64,000 nt of DNA from Mycobacterium sp. GTDB lineage: Bacteria > Actinomycetota > Actinomycetes > Mycobacteriales > Mycobacteriaceae. The notes beneath the pieces are model-generated. The model saw only the letters and a program-made list of their open reading frames with translations. It did no database searches and had not been told where the DNA came from. Location: positions 36,465-100,464 of the forward strand of contig JAGQTV010000106.1 of assembly GCA_020438845.1 (NCBI GenBank). The letters run 5' to 3'. This document shows, piece after piece, positions 10,993 to 21,609 of the stretch. A program made the position numbers and the translations under genes. The stretch's first letter is position 1, and each line of letters opens with the position of its first letter.

Positions 10993-11733
10993 TCAGCGGT
11001 CGAGAACGTCGCGCACGGCCGACTTGATCAGCGACGTGTGCAGTGTGATCGCCAGTGCGGCCACCTCACGGGCCAGGTCGTCGGCGCGGTCGCGGGCGCC
11101 GGCCCGCCCAGCCTTGCCCACCGGTCCGGCGATCTGTGCGATGAGATCGGACTGCCGGTCGGCTGCGGACCGGAACGCCCGCAAGTGTCGCGGCTCCACG
11201 CCATAGTCTCCGAGGTCGCGGGCGCACTGGGCGATGATGACCGCTTGGTCGTCGAAGAACCCGCCCGGCCCAGTCGTGATGATTCCGGCGCGGCACAACG
11301 CAGTGATGAGGTTCTCATCGACACCCGAACGCTTGAGCAGGTCCTCGCGGGTTAGCCGCACCGGTGTCAGCGGGGCCGCGGCGCCGTCGGCGGGAGCGTC
11401 ACCCACCGGCACCAGCCGGGGCGTCGGGTAGGGCGATTCATGGCGGGATTCGTAGCGCGGCAACTCGCCGTCGGGTTCGGCGTCGAGTTTGGCCTTGATG
11501 ACCTTCAGCGGCAAATAGTGGTCGCGCTGGGCGGTCAGCACGAACCGCAATCGTGCACAGTCGTAAGCGGTGAACCGGCGGTAGCCCGAGGGGCTGCGCT
11601 GCGGAGTCACGAGACCTTCGGCCTCTAAGAACCTGATTTTGGAGATCGTCACATCCGGAAAATCCGGCCGCAGCAGATCCAGCACCGCCCCGATAGACAT
11701 CCCGGCGAGTGCCGGGCTATCGGGAGCCGTCAT
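10993..11733 (-). CDS. MerR-family regulator, Rv1828-like
   Basis: 246-aa MerR protein. The N-terminal winged helix (residues ~10-90) includes [40 protein letters not shown] and a basic wing. A linker rich in Pro and Ala follows, and a C-terminal domain (~125-246) unlike the small-molecule sensors of SoxR or BmrR. Its ATG overlaps the garA stop in an ATGA, so it is translationally coupled to garA. The ortholog is M. tuberculosis Rv1828. Its ligand is unknown. Confidence 0.9.
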   Translation of the reverse strand: MTAPDSPALAGMSIGAVLDLLRPDFPDVTISKIRFLEAEGLVTPQRSPSGYRRFTAYDCARLRFVLTAQRDHYLPLKVIKAKLDAEPDGELPRYESRHESPYPTPRLVPVGDAPADGAAAPLTPVRLTREDLLKRSGVDENLITALCRAGIITTGPGGFFDDQAVIIAQCARDLGDYGVEPRHLRAFRSAADRQSDLIAQIAGPVGKAGRAGARDRADDLAREVAALAITLHTSLIKSAVRDVLDR

Positions 11734-12200
11734 TCTCCGCTTGCCGGCCTCGGACCGGTCAAGAACACCAGACGGAACTTGCCGATCTGGACCTCGTCCC
11801 CATTGGCCAGGGTCGCCGAGTCCACCGGCTCCCGGTTCACATACGTTCCGTTGAGGCTGCCCACGTCAACGACTTGAAACTCGTTGCTCTCCAACCGGAA
11901 TTCAGCATGACGGCGGCTCACGGTGACGTCGTCGAGGAAGATGTCGGAATCCGGATGGCGACCCGCCGACGTGGTGACTTGGTCGAGCAGGAACCGGGAC
12001 CCCGCATTCGGCCCGCGCTTGACTACAAGTAGCGCCGAGCCGACTGGCAAACCTTCGACTCCGGACACCGTCGGCTCACCGGCGGGGCTTGCCGGGGCCT
12101 CAAGATCATTGAGGAAGTCCGCACGGAAGACGGAGGTCGTCTCCACAGTCAACTCATCAGAGTTGTCACCGGTGCTCAATTGCCGATCGTTCTCCGCCAC
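11730..12200 (-). CDS. garA: GarA, FHA-domain regulator of glutamate metabolism
   Basis: 156-aa forkhead-associated protein. Residues ~55-145 form the FHA domain with the phosphothreonine-binding [15 protein letters not shown] and GSLNGTYVN motifs. The N-terminal tail holds ETTSVF with Thr21 and Thr22, the positions phosphorylated by PknG and PknB in M. tuberculosis GarA. Unphosphorylated GarA inhibits 2-oxoglutarate dehydrogenase and NAD-glutamate dehydrogenase and activates glutamate synthase; phosphorylation makes the FHA domain bind its own tail and switches this off. It is coupled to the Rv1828-like gene and lies 68 nt downstream of gcvH, linking glycine cleavage with glutamate control. 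Confidence 0.96.
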   Translation of the reverse strand: MAENDRQLSTGDNSDELTVETTSVFRADFLNDLEAPASPAGEPTVSGVEGLPVGSALLVVKRGPNAGSRFLLDQVTTSAGRHPDSDIFLDDVTVSRRHAEFRLESNEFQVVDVGSLNGTYVNREPVDSATLANGDEVQIGKFRLVFLTGPRPASGE

Positions 12201-12268
12201 TCAACTACTCCTCACTGGCCAGTGTCACCCGCGCCGTCCAGCCAACCCTAACAACCGGTGCACCACAT

Positions 12269-12661
12269 CTAGGTCAGGGTGGCCCGATAGGCGTCCGCGT
12301 CGAGCAGAGCCGCGATCCCCGCTTCAAGGGTATCGCCGCCGGCTTGGAGTTCCAAGAGCCAGCCCTGCCCATAGGGATCGGAGTTGACCAACTGCGGATT
12401 GCCCACCAGTTCGTCGTTCACGGCGACGACAGTCGCCGAGACCGGCGCATACAGATCGGACACCGATTTGGTGGATTCCACCTCGCCGAACGCCTCACCG
12501 GCGTTGAGCTTGGTGCCGACCTCGGGCAGTTGTACGTAGACCACGTCACCGAGAGATGACTGCGCAAAGTCGGTGATGCCGACGCGGACGGTGTCGGTAC
12601 CTGTGCTGCGGACCCACTCGTGCTCGGCGGTGTAGCGCAGGTCGGCGGGGATGTCGCTCAC
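12269..12661 (-). CDS. gcvH: Glycine cleavage system H protein
   Basis: 130-aa lipoyl carrier. The lipoylated lysine is in [15 protein letters not shown], and the C-terminus ends in [13 protein letters not shown] as in other mycobacterial GcvH. The GTG at 12661 is the start ([16 protein letters not shown]), with AGGAG 8 nt upstream; an ATG at 12733 would add 24 spurious residues. It shuttles the aminomethyl group between GcvB (P-protein, this window) and the T-protein, which is not encoded here. Confidence 0.95.
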   Translation of the reverse strand: MSDIPADLRYTAEHEWVRSTGTDTVRVGITDFAQSSLGDVVYVQLPEVGTKLNAGEAFGEVESTKSVSDLYAPVSATVVAVNDELVGNPQLVNSDPYGQGWLLELQAGGDTLEAGIAALLDADAYRATLT

Positions 12662-12811
12662 GGGGCTCCTCGGTGCTTCAGTGGCAGAATTCGTCCACCG
12701 CTGAGCGTATTGGGCCGGTTTCGGTTGCCGCAAGGCGGCTCGGTACTACCGGCGCAGCCGGTTGAGGCTGGCCGGGCGCCGCTCGGAAGGCTGTTCTGAT
12801 CGCATGCGGCG

Positions 12812-13405
12812 TCAGCCGGCGGCGAGGCCGCCATGTTGCACTCGAGGCAAGCGCTGAACCACCAGTCTGACCTGCAACAGGTACAACACGGCTGACCACA
12901 GATACATGCCGATACCCCAGATCACGAAACCCCAACCGATCGCCCAGACCACCCTGCTCCACAAAGCGCCTCCCTGCCCGAGCAGCACCAGCGGAAAGCC
13001 CGACATCAATGCGAAGGTGGCAGCCTTGCCGATGTAAGTGACGGGCAGAGCAGCCACACCGCGGCTACGCACCACCGGGAGCGTCGCGGCCAAGACGGCG
13101 TCGCGACCCAGCAGTATCGCCACCACCCACCACGGCACCACTCCGGACAGCGCAAGAACAACCGGGACCGTCACCATGTAGAGGCGATCGACCAGGGGGT
13201 CGAGTAGCTCACCCAGTCGCGATGACTGGTTGGCGACCAGCCGGGCGATCTTGCCGTCGGCCCAGTCGGAGGTTCCACTGAACATCAGGATGGCAACCGC
13301 CGGGCCGTAGGAGTGCCGGGCGAGCAACAGGTAGGCGAACACCGGCAGCAGCACCAGCCGGATCATGCTGAGGATGTTCGGAATCGTCCAAACCCGGTTG
13401 CCCAC
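12812..13405 (-). CDS. pgsA2: CDP-alcohol phosphatidyltransferase, PgsA2-like
   Basis: 197-aa integral membrane enzyme with about five or six membrane segments. The CDP-alcohol phosphotransferase signature is complete: DWADGKIAR, then GELLDPLVDR with the spaced Asp residues that bind metal and CDP. The family makes phosphatidylglycerol phosphate or related phospholipids; the M. tuberculosis ortholog is Rv1822 (pgsA2), whose exact product is uncertain. The GTG start abuts the TAG stop of secA2, so the two are co-transcribed. The 150-nt gap to gcvH holds no gene, whereas M. tuberculosis has three there. Confidence 0.9.
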   Translation of the reverse strand: MGNRVWTIPNILSMIRLVLLPVFAYLLLARHSYGPAVAILMFSGTSDWADGKIARLVANQSSRLGELLDPLVDRLYMVTVPVVLALSGVVPWWVVAILLGRDAVLAATLPVVRSRGVAALPVTYIGKAATFALMSGFPLVLLGQGGALWSRVVWAIGWGFVIWGIGMYLWSAVLYLLQVRLVVQRLPRVQHGGLAAG

Positions 13406-15784
13406 CTAGCGGAACACCCCCGGCAGGCTGAGTGCGGACAGCGTGTCATCACGTAACGGGTTGTCGTGGACCATATACGTCCAGGTCGACGTCGGCCTGG
13501 CCAGTTTCGACAGATCCAGCCCCGGCTCATCGTCCAGCACGTTGGCAGTCTCGAAGGTCTGCTGAGCGGCCTCGATGGCATCGGCCGCCAGATTGCCGAA
13601 GGCGTCGACGGCCATCCGGTGGAACTCATCGAGGGGATTCTGACGGCCCAGCGCGCGCAGGTGAATGCTTTCGCGGACATCGGAGAGATAGGCCAGATGG
13701 TCGGCCCAGCCCCGGTCGAGGTGATAGAGCATGATGCGGCGGCAGATCCGCTCCAGGTCCTCTTCGGACACCGTCTCCGACAACTCCTCGTACCGCTCCG
13801 GCGACAGCTCCTTGAGTTCCTCGCGCGCGGTGGGAGTGCTCAGGAGGGTGTTGCGGCGCTCGACGATGATTGCGCGCTGCTGGGCGATCAGTTGGTTGTA
13901 GCGCCAGGTGTTGGCGTGGACGTCGAGCAGTCGGCCCTCGGCCACCCGTTGGGCGTGGTCGAGCAGGATGCCCGCCTTGGGGCTGATGATCCGCCCGGTG
14001 TCGTCACATTCCATCGGGATCTTGCCGGGTTCCAGATGTCCTTCGACGACTTCGTCTTCCCAGCTCGCGAAGAACACCGACGAACCCGGATCGCCCTGCC
14101 TTCCAGCCCGTCCACGCAGCTGGTTGTCCAGCCGCTCGGTGCGGTGTCGGCCGGTTCCGATCACGTGCAACCCACCGAGGTCGGCGACTTCCGCCTTCTC
14201 GGCGGAATCGTCAGCCGCCCCGGAGCCGCCGAGCCGGATATCGGTTCCGCGGCCGGCCATCTGGGTCGACACCGTGACCGCACCGAGCTTGCCGGCCTCG
14301 GCGATAACCTTGGCCTCTTCTTCGTCGTTCTTGGCGTTGAGCACGACAGCCGGCACTCCGCGCCGGCGAAGCCGCTGGTAGACGTCTTCGGACTCGGCGA
14401 CGTCGTGGGTGCCCACCAGAATCGGCTGGCCGGTCTCGTGCACCTCCATGATGTGGTCGATGATGGCCTCGTTCTTGGCGGCGGCGGTGACGTACACCCG
14501 ATCGGACTCGTCAACCCGGATGGTGGGGGTATTCGGTGGGATCGGCGATACCCCGAGCTTGTAGAACTGGCGCAGCTGCTCACCGGCGGCCAGCGCCGTG
14601 CCGGTCATCCCGCATACCGTGGGGTACCGGCTGATCAACGCCTGCACTGTGATGGTGTCCAGTACCTCGCCGGTCTCGGTGGTCTCGATGCCCTCCTTGG
14701 CCTCGACGGCGGCCTGCAGGCCGTCCGGCCAGCGTTGCAGCGCGGCGATCCGGCCGCGGGAGGAGTTGATGAGCTGCACCGCCCCATCACGGACGATGTA
14801 GTGCACGTCGCGTTGCAACAGCACATGCGCATGGAGGGCGACGTTGACCTCGGTCAGCGTGGTGCCGACGTGTTCCTCGGAGTACAGGTCGATGCCGCCC
14901 AGCGCCTTCTCCAGCCGTTGCGCGCCAACCTCGGTGAGGTGGACGTTGCGGCTGTCGGCATCGGTGGCGAAGTACTCGTCACTGTCGCTCTCGCCGACGA
15001 GCGCCCCGACCAGCCGGACGATCTCGAGTTTCGGAGTCTCGCGGTGGGTGGTGCCGGCCAGCACCAGCGGCACCAGCGCTTCGTCGACCAGCACCGAGTC
15101 CGCCTCGTCGATCAGCGCCACGTCGGGGTTCGGCGACACCAGGTCCTCGACATCGGTGACCAACTGGTCGCGCAGCACGTCGAAGCCGATCTCGTTGACC
15201 GAGGCGTAGGTGACGTCGCACTGGTAGGCCGCGCGCCGCTCCTCCCGAGTGGATTCCTCGGTGATCCAGCCGACGGTCAGGCCCAGCGCCTCGATCATCG
15301 GGCCCATCCACTCAGCATCCCGGCGGGCCAGGTAGTCGTTGATGGTCACCACATGCACGCGGCGGCCGCCCAGCGCGTAGCCGGCCGCGGCGATCGCCCC
15401 GGACAAAGTCTTCCCCTCACCGGTGCCCATCTCGACGACGTCCCCGTCGAGCATGCGCAGCGCGCCGAGCAACTGCACGTCGAAGGGTCGGAGGCCGATG
15501 GTCCGTTCGGCGGCCTCGCGGGCCAGCGCCAGAAACTCGGGAATATCGGGTGAGTTGGCGAAGTTGTCGAGCTTCACCAATCCGGCTGCCTTGGCGAGTT
15601 GTGCGTCGTCGAGGTCCCGCGCCTTTTCCTCGAACGCGGCGCAGGCTTCCACCTCGGCCATCGACTGGGCCTTCACCTTCTCGGTGGTCGCCCCGAGCAG
15701 CCGCCAGAATCCACGGCTCAATCGGCCTTGGCCGGCCGCCGGCGCCTTAGTAGTCCTGGAAGTCTTGGAAGAACTCTTCGCCAC
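13406..15784 (-). CDS. secA2: Accessory Sec ATPase SecA2
   Basis: 792-aa DEAD-like preprotein translocase motor. Walker A is in [12 protein letters not shown] and Walker B in [14 protein letters not shown]; motifs of the second helicase domain follow ([34 protein letters not shown]). It lacks the C-terminal zinc-binding linker of housekeeping SecA1, and its length and neighbours (pgsA2, ilvG) match M. tuberculosis Rv1821. SecA2 exports a limited set of proteins and is needed for virulence or stress tolerance in mycobacteria. The GTG start gives [15 protein letters not shown], a basic low-complexity N-terminus. Confidence 0.96.
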   Translation of the reverse strand: MAKSSSKTSRTTKAPAAGQGRLSRGFWRLLGATTEKVKAQSMAEVEACAAFEEKARDLDDAQLAKAAGLVKLDNFANSPDIPEFLALAREAAERTIGLRPFDVQLLGALRMLDGDVVEMGTGEGKTLSGAIAAAGYALGGRRVHVVTINDYLARRDAEWMGPMIEALGLTVGWITEESTREERRAAYQCDVTYASVNEIGFDVLRDQLVTDVEDLVSPNPDVALIDEADSVLVDEALVPLVLAGTTHRETPKLEIVRLVGALVGESDSDEYFATDADSRNVHLTEVGAQRLEKALGGIDLYSEEHVGTTLTEVNVALHAHVLLQRDVHYIVRDGAVQLINSSRGRIAALQRWPDGLQAAVEAKEGIETTETGEVLDTITVQALISRYPTVCGMTGTALAAGEQLRQFYKLGVSPIPPNTPTIRVDESDRVYVTAAAKNEAIIDHIMEVHETGQPILVGTHDVAESEDVYQRLRRRGVPAVVLNAKNDEEEAKVIAEAGKLGAVTVSTQMAGRGTDIRLGGSGAADDSAEKAEVADLGGLHVIGTGRHRTERLDNQLRGRAGRQGDPGSSVFFASWEDEVVEGHLEPGKIPMECDDTGRIISPKAGILLDHAQRVAEGRLLDVHANTWRYNQLIAQQRAIIVERRNTLLSTPTAREELKELSPERYEELSETVSEEDLERICRRIMLYHLDRGWADHLAYLSDVRESIHLRALGRQNPLDEFHRMAVDAFGNLAADAIEAAQQTFETANVLDDEPGLDLSKLARPTSTWTYMVHDNPLRDDTLSALSLPGVFR

Positions 15785-15806
15785 GCGCTCAACGGTACCG
15801 GTACGG

Positions 15807-17486
15807 TCAGGCCAGATTGGAGCGACGCGGGTAGGCCACCGCCGGGTCGGTCAAGACATTGACGACGGTGGGAATACCGCTGTCGAAAGCCCGGCGAAGC
15901 GCCGGCCGCAACTCCGCAGGAGAAGCGACCAGCTCGCCGTGGCCGCCCAGGGCCCGGACCACCTCGTCGTAACGGGTCCCGGGGCGCAGGTCGGCCACCA
16001 CCGAATAGCCGTACAGCATCTCCATCGGGTGCTTTTCCAGCCCCCAGATGCCGTTGTTGCCGATCACCGACACCACATGAACGTCGTGGCGGGCGAGGGT
16101 GTCCCATTCCATACCGGAGAATCCGAAAGCACCGTCACCCTGCAGGAGCACCACCTGGCGCTCGGGCCGCGCCAGCTTGGCCGCCAGCGCGTATCCGGGT
16201 CCCGATCCGAGACACCCGAAGGGTCCGCTGTCCAGCCAGGATCCCGGCACATAGCTGTCGATTACGCGCCCGGCGTAGGAGCCGAAGTCCCCGGCGTCGA
16301 CGACGATGATGGCGTCACGGTCCAGCAGCGGCATGAGTTCGGCGTAGACGCGCATCGGGTGAAGCGGAGTGCGGTCATCGGCCAGTTCGGCGGCTTCTGC
16401 TGCGCGGGCGGCGGTCTCGACGGTTCGCAACTGAGCCACCCACTCCTCGTGCCCCGAGGAGGCGGCACCCGCCAAGCCGGTCAGGGTGGCCCGCAGGTTG
16501 CCGTAAAGCTCGGCGGCGACGGCGCGGGGGTGTGGACGCTCCGGTGCGTGCCGGTCGGCGACGATCAACTGTGTTTGGGCGCCAAAAACCCCGCCGAACC
16601 CCAGCCGGAAGTCCATCGGCACCCCGATGACCAGCGCGACGTCGGCCCCCGACAGCGCGGCCGAACGGGCCCGGGAGAACGCCAGGTTCCGGTCGGCCCC
16701 GACGATGCCACGAGCCATCCCATTGGCAAACACCGGGATTTGTAACGTCTCAGCCAGGTGAACCAATTCTCGCTCGGCGTGTCCCCACCACACATTGGTG
16801 CCGGCCATGATCACTGGGCGCTGAGCGGCGGACAGGACAGCCACAGCCCGGTCCAGGGCATCGCCGTCGGCCAGAGGCGACGGCGCAAGTTCGGTCAGCG
16901 CTCCTGGTTCGTCGCGGTCATGCGCCTCGCCGAACACGTAGTCCATCGGAAAGTCCACGAAGGCCACTCCGGACGGCGGGCCGACCGCAGCGCGCAACGC
17001 GTCGTCGACCCGGTCGCCGGCCGCGGCGGCCGACTCCGCGGTGACGGCGTAGCGGCACAGGGGTGCTACGAACGGAACGTGGTCGATCTCCTGCAGTGAG
17101 CCCATCCCCCACCGCAACGCTGGGGCTCGGCCTCCGAGGACGACCATCGGGGACTGGTTCTGCTCGGCTGCGGCCATGGCGCTCATACCGTTGGTGACAC
17201 CAGGCCCGGCCGTCAGCGCAACCACACCGGGTACCCGGGTGACCTTGGACCACCCCTCGGCGGCGAAGGCAGCGGTCTGCTCGTGGCGGGTGTCGATCAG
17301 CCGCACGCCTTCTGCCCGGCAGCCGTCGTAGATGGAGAACAGATGGCCGCCCGAGAGCGTAAACATCGTGTCGATGCCGCTGGCCCGCAACCGCCGGGCG
17401 ATCAGCCTGCCGGCATGGATGGTGTTCCCCGAACCCGGCTCATAACCCGACCCGGCACCCAACTCAGAACCCGACCCAGTACCCAT
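15807..17486 (-). CDS. ilvG: Acetolactate synthase-like ThDP enzyme IlvG
   Basis: 559-aa thiamine-diphosphate enzyme of the acetolactate synthase family. Catalytic Glu is in [17 protein letters not shown], and the ThDP/Mg motif runs from [14 protein letters not shown] to VIGNNGIWG. Sequence and position next to secA2 match M. tuberculosis IlvG (Rv1820). It is one of several acetohydroxyacid synthase large-subunit paralogs in mycobacteria, and whether it makes acetolactate is not settled. The first ~20 residues are a Gly/Ser/Glu-rich repeat encoded by duplicated DNA; an internal start just before [12 protein letters not shown] would give the family's usual length. Confidence 0.92.
   Translation of the reverse strand: MGTGSGSELGAGSGYEPGSGNTIHAGRLIARRLRASGIDTMFTLSGGHLFSIYDGCRAEGVRLIDTRHEQTAAFAAEGWSKVTRVPGVVALTAGPGVTNGMSAMAAAEQNQSPMVVLGGRAPALRWGMGSLQEIDHVPFVAPLCRYAVTAESAAAAGDRVDDALRAAVGPPSGVAFVDFPMDYVFGEAHDRDEPGALTELAPSPLADGDALDRAVAVLSAAQRPVIMAGTNVWWGHAERELVHLAETLQIPVFANGMARGIVGADRNLAFSRARSAALSGADVALVIGVPMDFRLGFGGVFGAQTQLIVADRHAPERPHPRAVAAELYGNLRATLTGLAGAASSGHEEWVAQLRTVETAARAAEAAELADDRTPLHPMRVYAELMPLLDRDAIIVVDAGDFGSYAGRVIDSYVPGSWLDSGPFGCLGSGPGYALAAKLARPERQVVLLQGDGAFGFSGMEWDTLARHDVHVVSVIGNNGIWGLEKHPMEMLYGYSVVADLRPGTRYDEVVRALGGHGELVASPAELRPALRRAFDSGIPTVVNVLTDPAVAYPRRSNLA
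17432..17486. repeat. 24-bp direct repeat at the ilvG 5' end
   Basis: AACCCGACCC is repeated with a ~24-nt period (AACCCGACCCGGCACCCA then AACCCGACCCAGTACCCA) and a degenerate third copy. It encodes the Gly-Ser-Gly-Tyr/Ser-Glu repeats at the IlvG N-terminus if the ATG at 17486 is used. Orthologs start differently, so this is probably a recently expanded sequence. Confidence 0.6.
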
Positions 17487-17575
17487 CGGTCGAGCCTATC
17501 CAGCGCCGCATTGATGCTCGCGACCCGATGCTGGGGTAGCTTGCCGAAGACCGCCTATGCAGGGAGGAGAGTGCG

Positions 17576-19492
17576 TTGGAGCCATACGTACCGTCCATGG
17601 ACTGGTCGCATGAGCTGATCCCGTCCTGTCTATGGGTCCTACGAGCGTGGTCGATCGCCGCGGCGCTAACGCTGGTTGCGATGTTCCTGTTGGCCCGATT
17701 CACCCTCTGGGGTCGTCAGTACTGGCGGATCACCGGCGACTACTTCAAAGGTCGTAAAGCTATCCGGCTGTGGGCCTGGCTGGCCGTGCTCCTGCTCTCC
17801 TGCATGATTTCGGTCCGGATCAACGTGCTGCTCAGTTACTTCAGCAACGATCTCTACACCTCGCTTCAGGTGGCCTTCGAGGCGACGGCCGCCGACAACG
17901 ACTCGGTTCGCGGCGAGGCGATCCACGGATTCTGGTTCGCGCTCATCGTCTTCGGCATCCTTGCGACCATCTACGTCAGCCGGGTCATGCTGGACATCTA
18001 CCTCACCCAGCGCTTCATCATCAGTTGGCGCACCTGGCTGACCGACCGGTTGACTCGCGACTGGCTGGGAGATCGCGCCTACTACCGGGGGCGGTTCACC
18101 GACGCCAAAACCGACAACCCCGACCAGCGCATCCAGTACGACGTCGACCTGTTCACCACCGGGATCGGCGGATCCCCCAACACTCCCACCGTCGGCACCT
18201 CATCGACGCTGCTGTTCGGCGCCATCGAATCCATCTCGACGGTGATCTCGTTCGTGCCAATCCTGTGGCGATTGTCCGGCCCGGTGACGCTTTTCGGGTT
18301 CACGCTCGACAAGGCGCTGTTCTGGGTGGCCTTCGTCTACGTCTTCTTCGCGACGGTGATCGCATTCTGGATCGGGCGGCCGCTGATCCGGCTGAGCTTC
18401 CGCAATGAGGCGACCAACGCGGTATTCCGTTACGCGTTGGTGCGACTGCGGGACGCCGCGGAAGCCGTCGGGTTCTACCGGGGCGAGAACACCGAGCGAG
18501 GACTGTTGCGTACCCGCTACGACGCCATTATCACCAACTACCGCCGCTACGTGCGCCGGACCCTGGGGTTCACCGGGTGGAACCTGGCGATGAGCCAGAT
18601 CATCACTCCCTTGCCACTGATCGTTCAGGCACCGCGACTGTTCTCCGGTGAGATGGACTTCGGCGATGTCACTCAGTCCTCCAGTGCCTTCTCCAACATC
18701 AGTGATTCGCTGTCGTTCTTCCGCAACGCCTACGATTCGTTCGCCGCCTACCGTGCTGCGATCATTCGTCTGCACGGACTGGTCGACGCCAACCAGCTCG
18801 CCCGCGAAATGCCGAGCCTCGAGAGCATGCCGAGCGTGGACGGGTCACTGGAGTTGAGCCGCGTCGAGGTCCGTACGCCGTCCGGCGGCCAGCTCGTCGA
18901 CCCGCTGGACCTGCGGCTGGAGCCCGGCGACACGATGGTGGTGGCCGGACGTTCGGGTGCCGGCAAGACCACACTGCTGCGCAGCATCGCGCAGATGTGG
19001 CCCTACACAACCGGAACGGTGCGTCGACCGCTCGACGGGCACGAGACGATGTTTCTGTCGCAGATGCCCTACGTGCCGCTGGGCGACCTGCGCACTGTGG
19101 TGTCGTATCCGGCGATCTCGGGGGAAATCCCCGACGAGGACTTGCAGCGGGTGCTGTCCAAGGTTGCTCTATCGCACTTGACGAAACGGCTCAACGACGA
19201 CGAGGACTGGGCAAAGGTGCTCTCCCCGGGTGAACAACAGCGCGTGGCGTTCGCCCGGATCCTGCTCACCAAGCCGAAAGTGGTGTTCCTCGACGAGGCC
19301 AGTTCCGCTCTCGACGAGGGCCTGGAGTTCGCCGTGTACGACCTGGTGCGGACCGAACTGCCGGACACCATCCTGGTGAGCGTCAGTCACCGGCCCACGG
19401 TGGATCGGTACCACGATCAGCGTCTGGAATTACTGGGCGAGGGCGAGTGGCGGATCGGCCGCGTATTGGATGACGACCCCGCGCCTGTGTAG
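17576..19492 (+). CDS. bacA: BacA/SbmA-type ABC transporter, Rv1819c-like (copy 1)
   Basis: 638-aa fused membrane/ATPase protein of the SbmA-BacA-type exporter-fold importers. Residues ~20-330 are the membrane domain with six or seven helices and the conserved [11 protein letters not shown] and [11 protein letters not shown] blocks. Residues ~420-630 are the nucleotide-binding domain: Walker [10 protein letters not shown], signature LSPGEQQR, Walker [11 protein letters not shown]. tuberculosis Rv1819c imports cobalamin, bleomycin and other hydrophilic solutes. The TTG start has GGAGGAG upstream. It is divergent from ilvG, as in M. tuberculosis, and is followed 58 nt later by a paralog. Confidence 0.92.
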   Translation: MEPYVPSMDWSHELIPSCLWVLRAWSIAAALTLVAMFLLARFTLWGRQYWRITGDYFKGRKAIRLWAWLAVLLLSCMISVRINVLLSYFSNDLYTSLQVAFEATAADNDSVRGEAIHGFWFALIVFGILATIYVSRVMLDIYLTQRFIISWRTWLTDRLTRDWLGDRAYYRGRFTDAKTDNPDQRIQYDVDLFTTGIGGSPNTPTVGTSSTLLFGAIESISTVISFVPILWRLSGPVTLFGFTLDKALFWVAFVYVFFATVIAFWIGRPLIRLSFRNEATNAVFRYALVRLRDAAEAVGFYRGENTERGLLRTRYDAIITNYRRYVRRTLGFTGWNLAMSQIITPLPLIVQAPRLFSGEMDFGDVTQSSSAFSNISDSLSFFRNAYDSFAAYRAAIIRLHGLVDANQLAREMPSLESMPSVDGSLELSRVEVRTPSGGQLVDPLDLRLEPGDTMVVAGRSGAGKTTLLRSIAQMWPYTTGTVRRPLDGHETMFLSQMPYVPLGDLRTVVSYPAISGEIPDEDLQRVLSKVALSHLTKRLNDDEDWAKVLSPGEQQRVAFARILLTKPKVVFLDEASSALDEGLEFAVYDLVRTELPDTILVSVSHRPTVDRYHDQRLELLGEGEWRIGRVLDDDPAPV

Positions 19493-19550
19493 GTCCCGGT
19501 TAACCGAATCGAGGGGCTGGCGGCCCGGTGGCTGGGATGCTTGAGCCGCT

Positions 19551-21461
19551 ATGGAGTTATACAAGCCCTCGCTGGACTGGGCGGACGAGATCCCCGTCTC
19601 GTTGCTGTGGACGGCCAAGGCGTGGCTTATCACCGCGGCGGTGACGGTGCTCGTGCTGGCTCTGTTCGCCCGCTACACGATGTGGGGACGACAGTTCTGG
19701 CGGGTTAGCGGCGGTTATTTTCGCGGGCGCCAGAGCATCGGTGTCTGGGCGTGGCTGGGCGTCCTGCTGTTCTCAACCCTGATCGCGGTCCGGCTGGACG
19801 TTTTGCTGAGCTATTTCAGCAATGACCTGTATTCGTCACTGCAGACGGCCTTTGAGGGCGTTGGTGCAGGCAATGTGGCGGTGCGGGACTCCGGTGTGCA
19901 CGGCTTCTGGATCGCGATCGTCACCTTCATTCTTATCGCGTCGGTCTACGTCAGCCGTCAGCTGATCGACATCTACCTGACCCAGCGCTTCATCATCCGG
20001 TGGCGCGTCTGGCTGACCGGACGACTGACCGATGACTGGCTGCACGAGGAGGCGTTCTACCGAGGACGGTTCATCGAGGACCCGATCGACAACCCCGACC
20101 AACGCATCCAACTCGACATCGATGCCTTCACCACCGGAACCGGGCAGGGCCCCAACACGCCCACTGTCGGAACGACGACGACGCTGCTGTTCGGGGGAAT
20201 CAACGCGATGGTGTCGGTCGTGGCCTTCACGCCCATTCTCTGGAACCTTTCCGGTCCGCTGAGCGTGTTCGGGGTGACGTTAAACCATGCATTGTTCTGG
20301 ATAGCGCTGCTTTACGTGTTCGCCACCACGGTGATCGCGTTCTGGATCGGCCGGCCACTGATCCGGTTCAGCTTCCGCAACGAACTCACCAACGCAGCCT
20401 TCCGGTACGCCCTGGTCCGCTTCCGTGATGCGGCCGAGTCAATCGCTTTCTATCGCGGCGAGCGTGCCGAAAATTCGGTTCTACATCAGCGATTCATGGC
20501 GATAATCGCCAACTATCGGCGCTTCGTGGTGCGCAGCCTCGCGCTGCTCGGCTGGAACCAGGCCATAACCCAGATCATCAACCCCCTGCCACTGGTGGTG
20601 CAGGCCCAGCGATTGTTCAAGGGCCAGATCACCTTTGGCGATGTGACGCAATCGTCCAGCGCATTCAACAGCGTCCATGATTCGTTGTCGTTCTTCAGGT
20701 CCGTCTATGACTCATTCGCCGCCTACCGGGCGGTCATCATCCGTCTGGACGGCTTGGTGGAGACCAATCAGCAGGCCCGGGCACTCCCGCACTTGAAGGC
20801 TGACAGAAGTCACGACGGCGCACTGGAATTACACGATATCGAGGTCCGCAACCCTGCCGGACTGACCCTGCTGCAAGGGCTTAACCTCCGGCTGAAACCA
20901 GGCGAATCAGTCGTGATCACCGGCCGTTCCGGATCGGGTAAGACCACCTTGCTGCGCAGCTTGGCGCTGCTGTGGCCCTTCACGGAGGGAACACTGTCAT
21001 GGCCTGCAGAGGACCGCGACACGATGTTCCTGTCCCAGGTTCCCTACCTGCCGCTCGGCGACCTGCGGGCCGTACTTTCCTACCCCGACGCGGAGTCCGA
21101 CATCTCCGACGAGCAGCTCCTCGCGGTACTGGACGACGTCACCCTGGGGCATCTGTCCAACCGGCTCAACGAAACACAGGACTGGGCCAACGTGCTGTCT
21201 CCGGGGGAACAACAGCGGCTTGCCCTGGCACGCGTGCTGCTACACAGGCCGAAGTTGATCTTCCTCGACGAATCAACATCGGCGCTCGACGAGGGCAACG
21301 AATATGCACTTTATCGACTTGTGCGCCAGAGGATCCCGGACGCCATCGTCGTTTCCGTCACCCATCGGGCAACGGTCCGACAGCACCATACCTACCACCT
21401 GGAACTGCTCGGCGACGGCGCCTGGGCGGTACACCGCCTGGCCGACACCGCTCCGGCTTGA
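19551..21461 (+). CDS. BacA/SbmA-type ABC transporter, tandem paralog (copy 2)
   Basis: 636-aa paralog of the preceding protein, aligned over its whole length with roughly 60% identity by eye. It keeps every ATPase motif: Walker A GRSGSGKTT, signature LSPGEQQR, Walker B LIFLDESTS. The membrane domain retains [25 protein letters not shown] and FWIGRPLIR. Loops around residues 105-120 and 180-200 and the linker before the ATPase (~395-415) differ most, which may alter substrate choice. The likely role is uptake of cobalamin-like or peptide solutes. It is presumably co-transcribed with copy 1. M. tuberculosis has a single copy. Confidence 0.9.
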   Translation: MELYKPSLDWADEIPVSLLWTAKAWLITAAVTVLVLALFARYTMWGRQFWRVSGGYFRGRQSIGVWAWLGVLLFSTLIAVRLDVLLSYFSNDLYSSLQTAFEGVGAGNVAVRDSGVHGFWIAIVTFILIASVYVSRQLIDIYLTQRFIIRWRVWLTGRLTDDWLHEEAFYRGRFIEDPIDNPDQRIQLDIDAFTTGTGQGPNTPTVGTTTTLLFGGINAMVSVVAFTPILWNLSGPLSVFGVTLNHALFWIALLYVFATTVIAFWIGRPLIRFSFRNELTNAAFRYALVRFRDAAESIAFYRGERAENSVLHQRFMAIIANYRRFVVRSLALLGWNQAITQIINPLPLVVQAQRLFKGQITFGDVTQSSSAFNSVHDSLSFFRSVYDSFAAYRAVIIRLDGLVETNQQARALPHLKADRSHDGALELHDIEVRNPAGLTLLQGLNLRLKPGESVVITGRSGSGKTTLLRSLALLWPFTEGTLSWPAEDRDTMFLSQVPYLPLGDLRAVLSYPDAESDISDEQLLAVLDDVTLGHLSNRLNETQDWANVLSPGEQQRLALARVLLHRPKLIFLDESTSALDEGNEYALYRLVRQRIPDAIVVSVTHRATVRQHHTYHLELLGDGAWAVHRLADTAPA

Positions 21462-21468
21462 CAAGATC

Positions 21469-21609
21469 ATGACGGATTGCGGCACCCTCGCCTACCGTGT
21501 TGGCATGCCAGTTGTAGAGGAGCAACACCCATCGATCGGCGACCCGGCGCAAGGGTATTTCAGCCGGAATACCGACCCAGACCTGCGTGGCGAATTGCCG
21601 GGACAATGA
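21469..21609 (+). CDS. Possible small coupled ORF before the CoA transferase gene
   Basis: A 46-codon ORF begins 7 nt after the second transporter stop and ends in a TGA that overlaps the ATG of the CoA transferase gene (21606). The peptide contains MPVVEEQHPSIGDPAQGYF. There is no convincing ribosome binding site. It could be a translational coupling leader, the remnant of a decayed gene, or chance. No family is recognised. Confidence 0.2.
   Translation: MTDCGTLAYRVGMPVVEEQHPSIGDPAQGYFSRNTDPDLRGELPGQ

Noticed and set aside
12678-12962. Minus-strand ORF across the gcvH-pgsA2 gap
   Set aside because: It overlaps the 3' end of pgsA2 in another frame and has low-complexity, unrelated sequence.
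13466-15553. 695-codon plus-strand ORF antisense to secA2
   Set aside because: SecA2 has all its motifs on the other strand; the antisense frame shows no domain.
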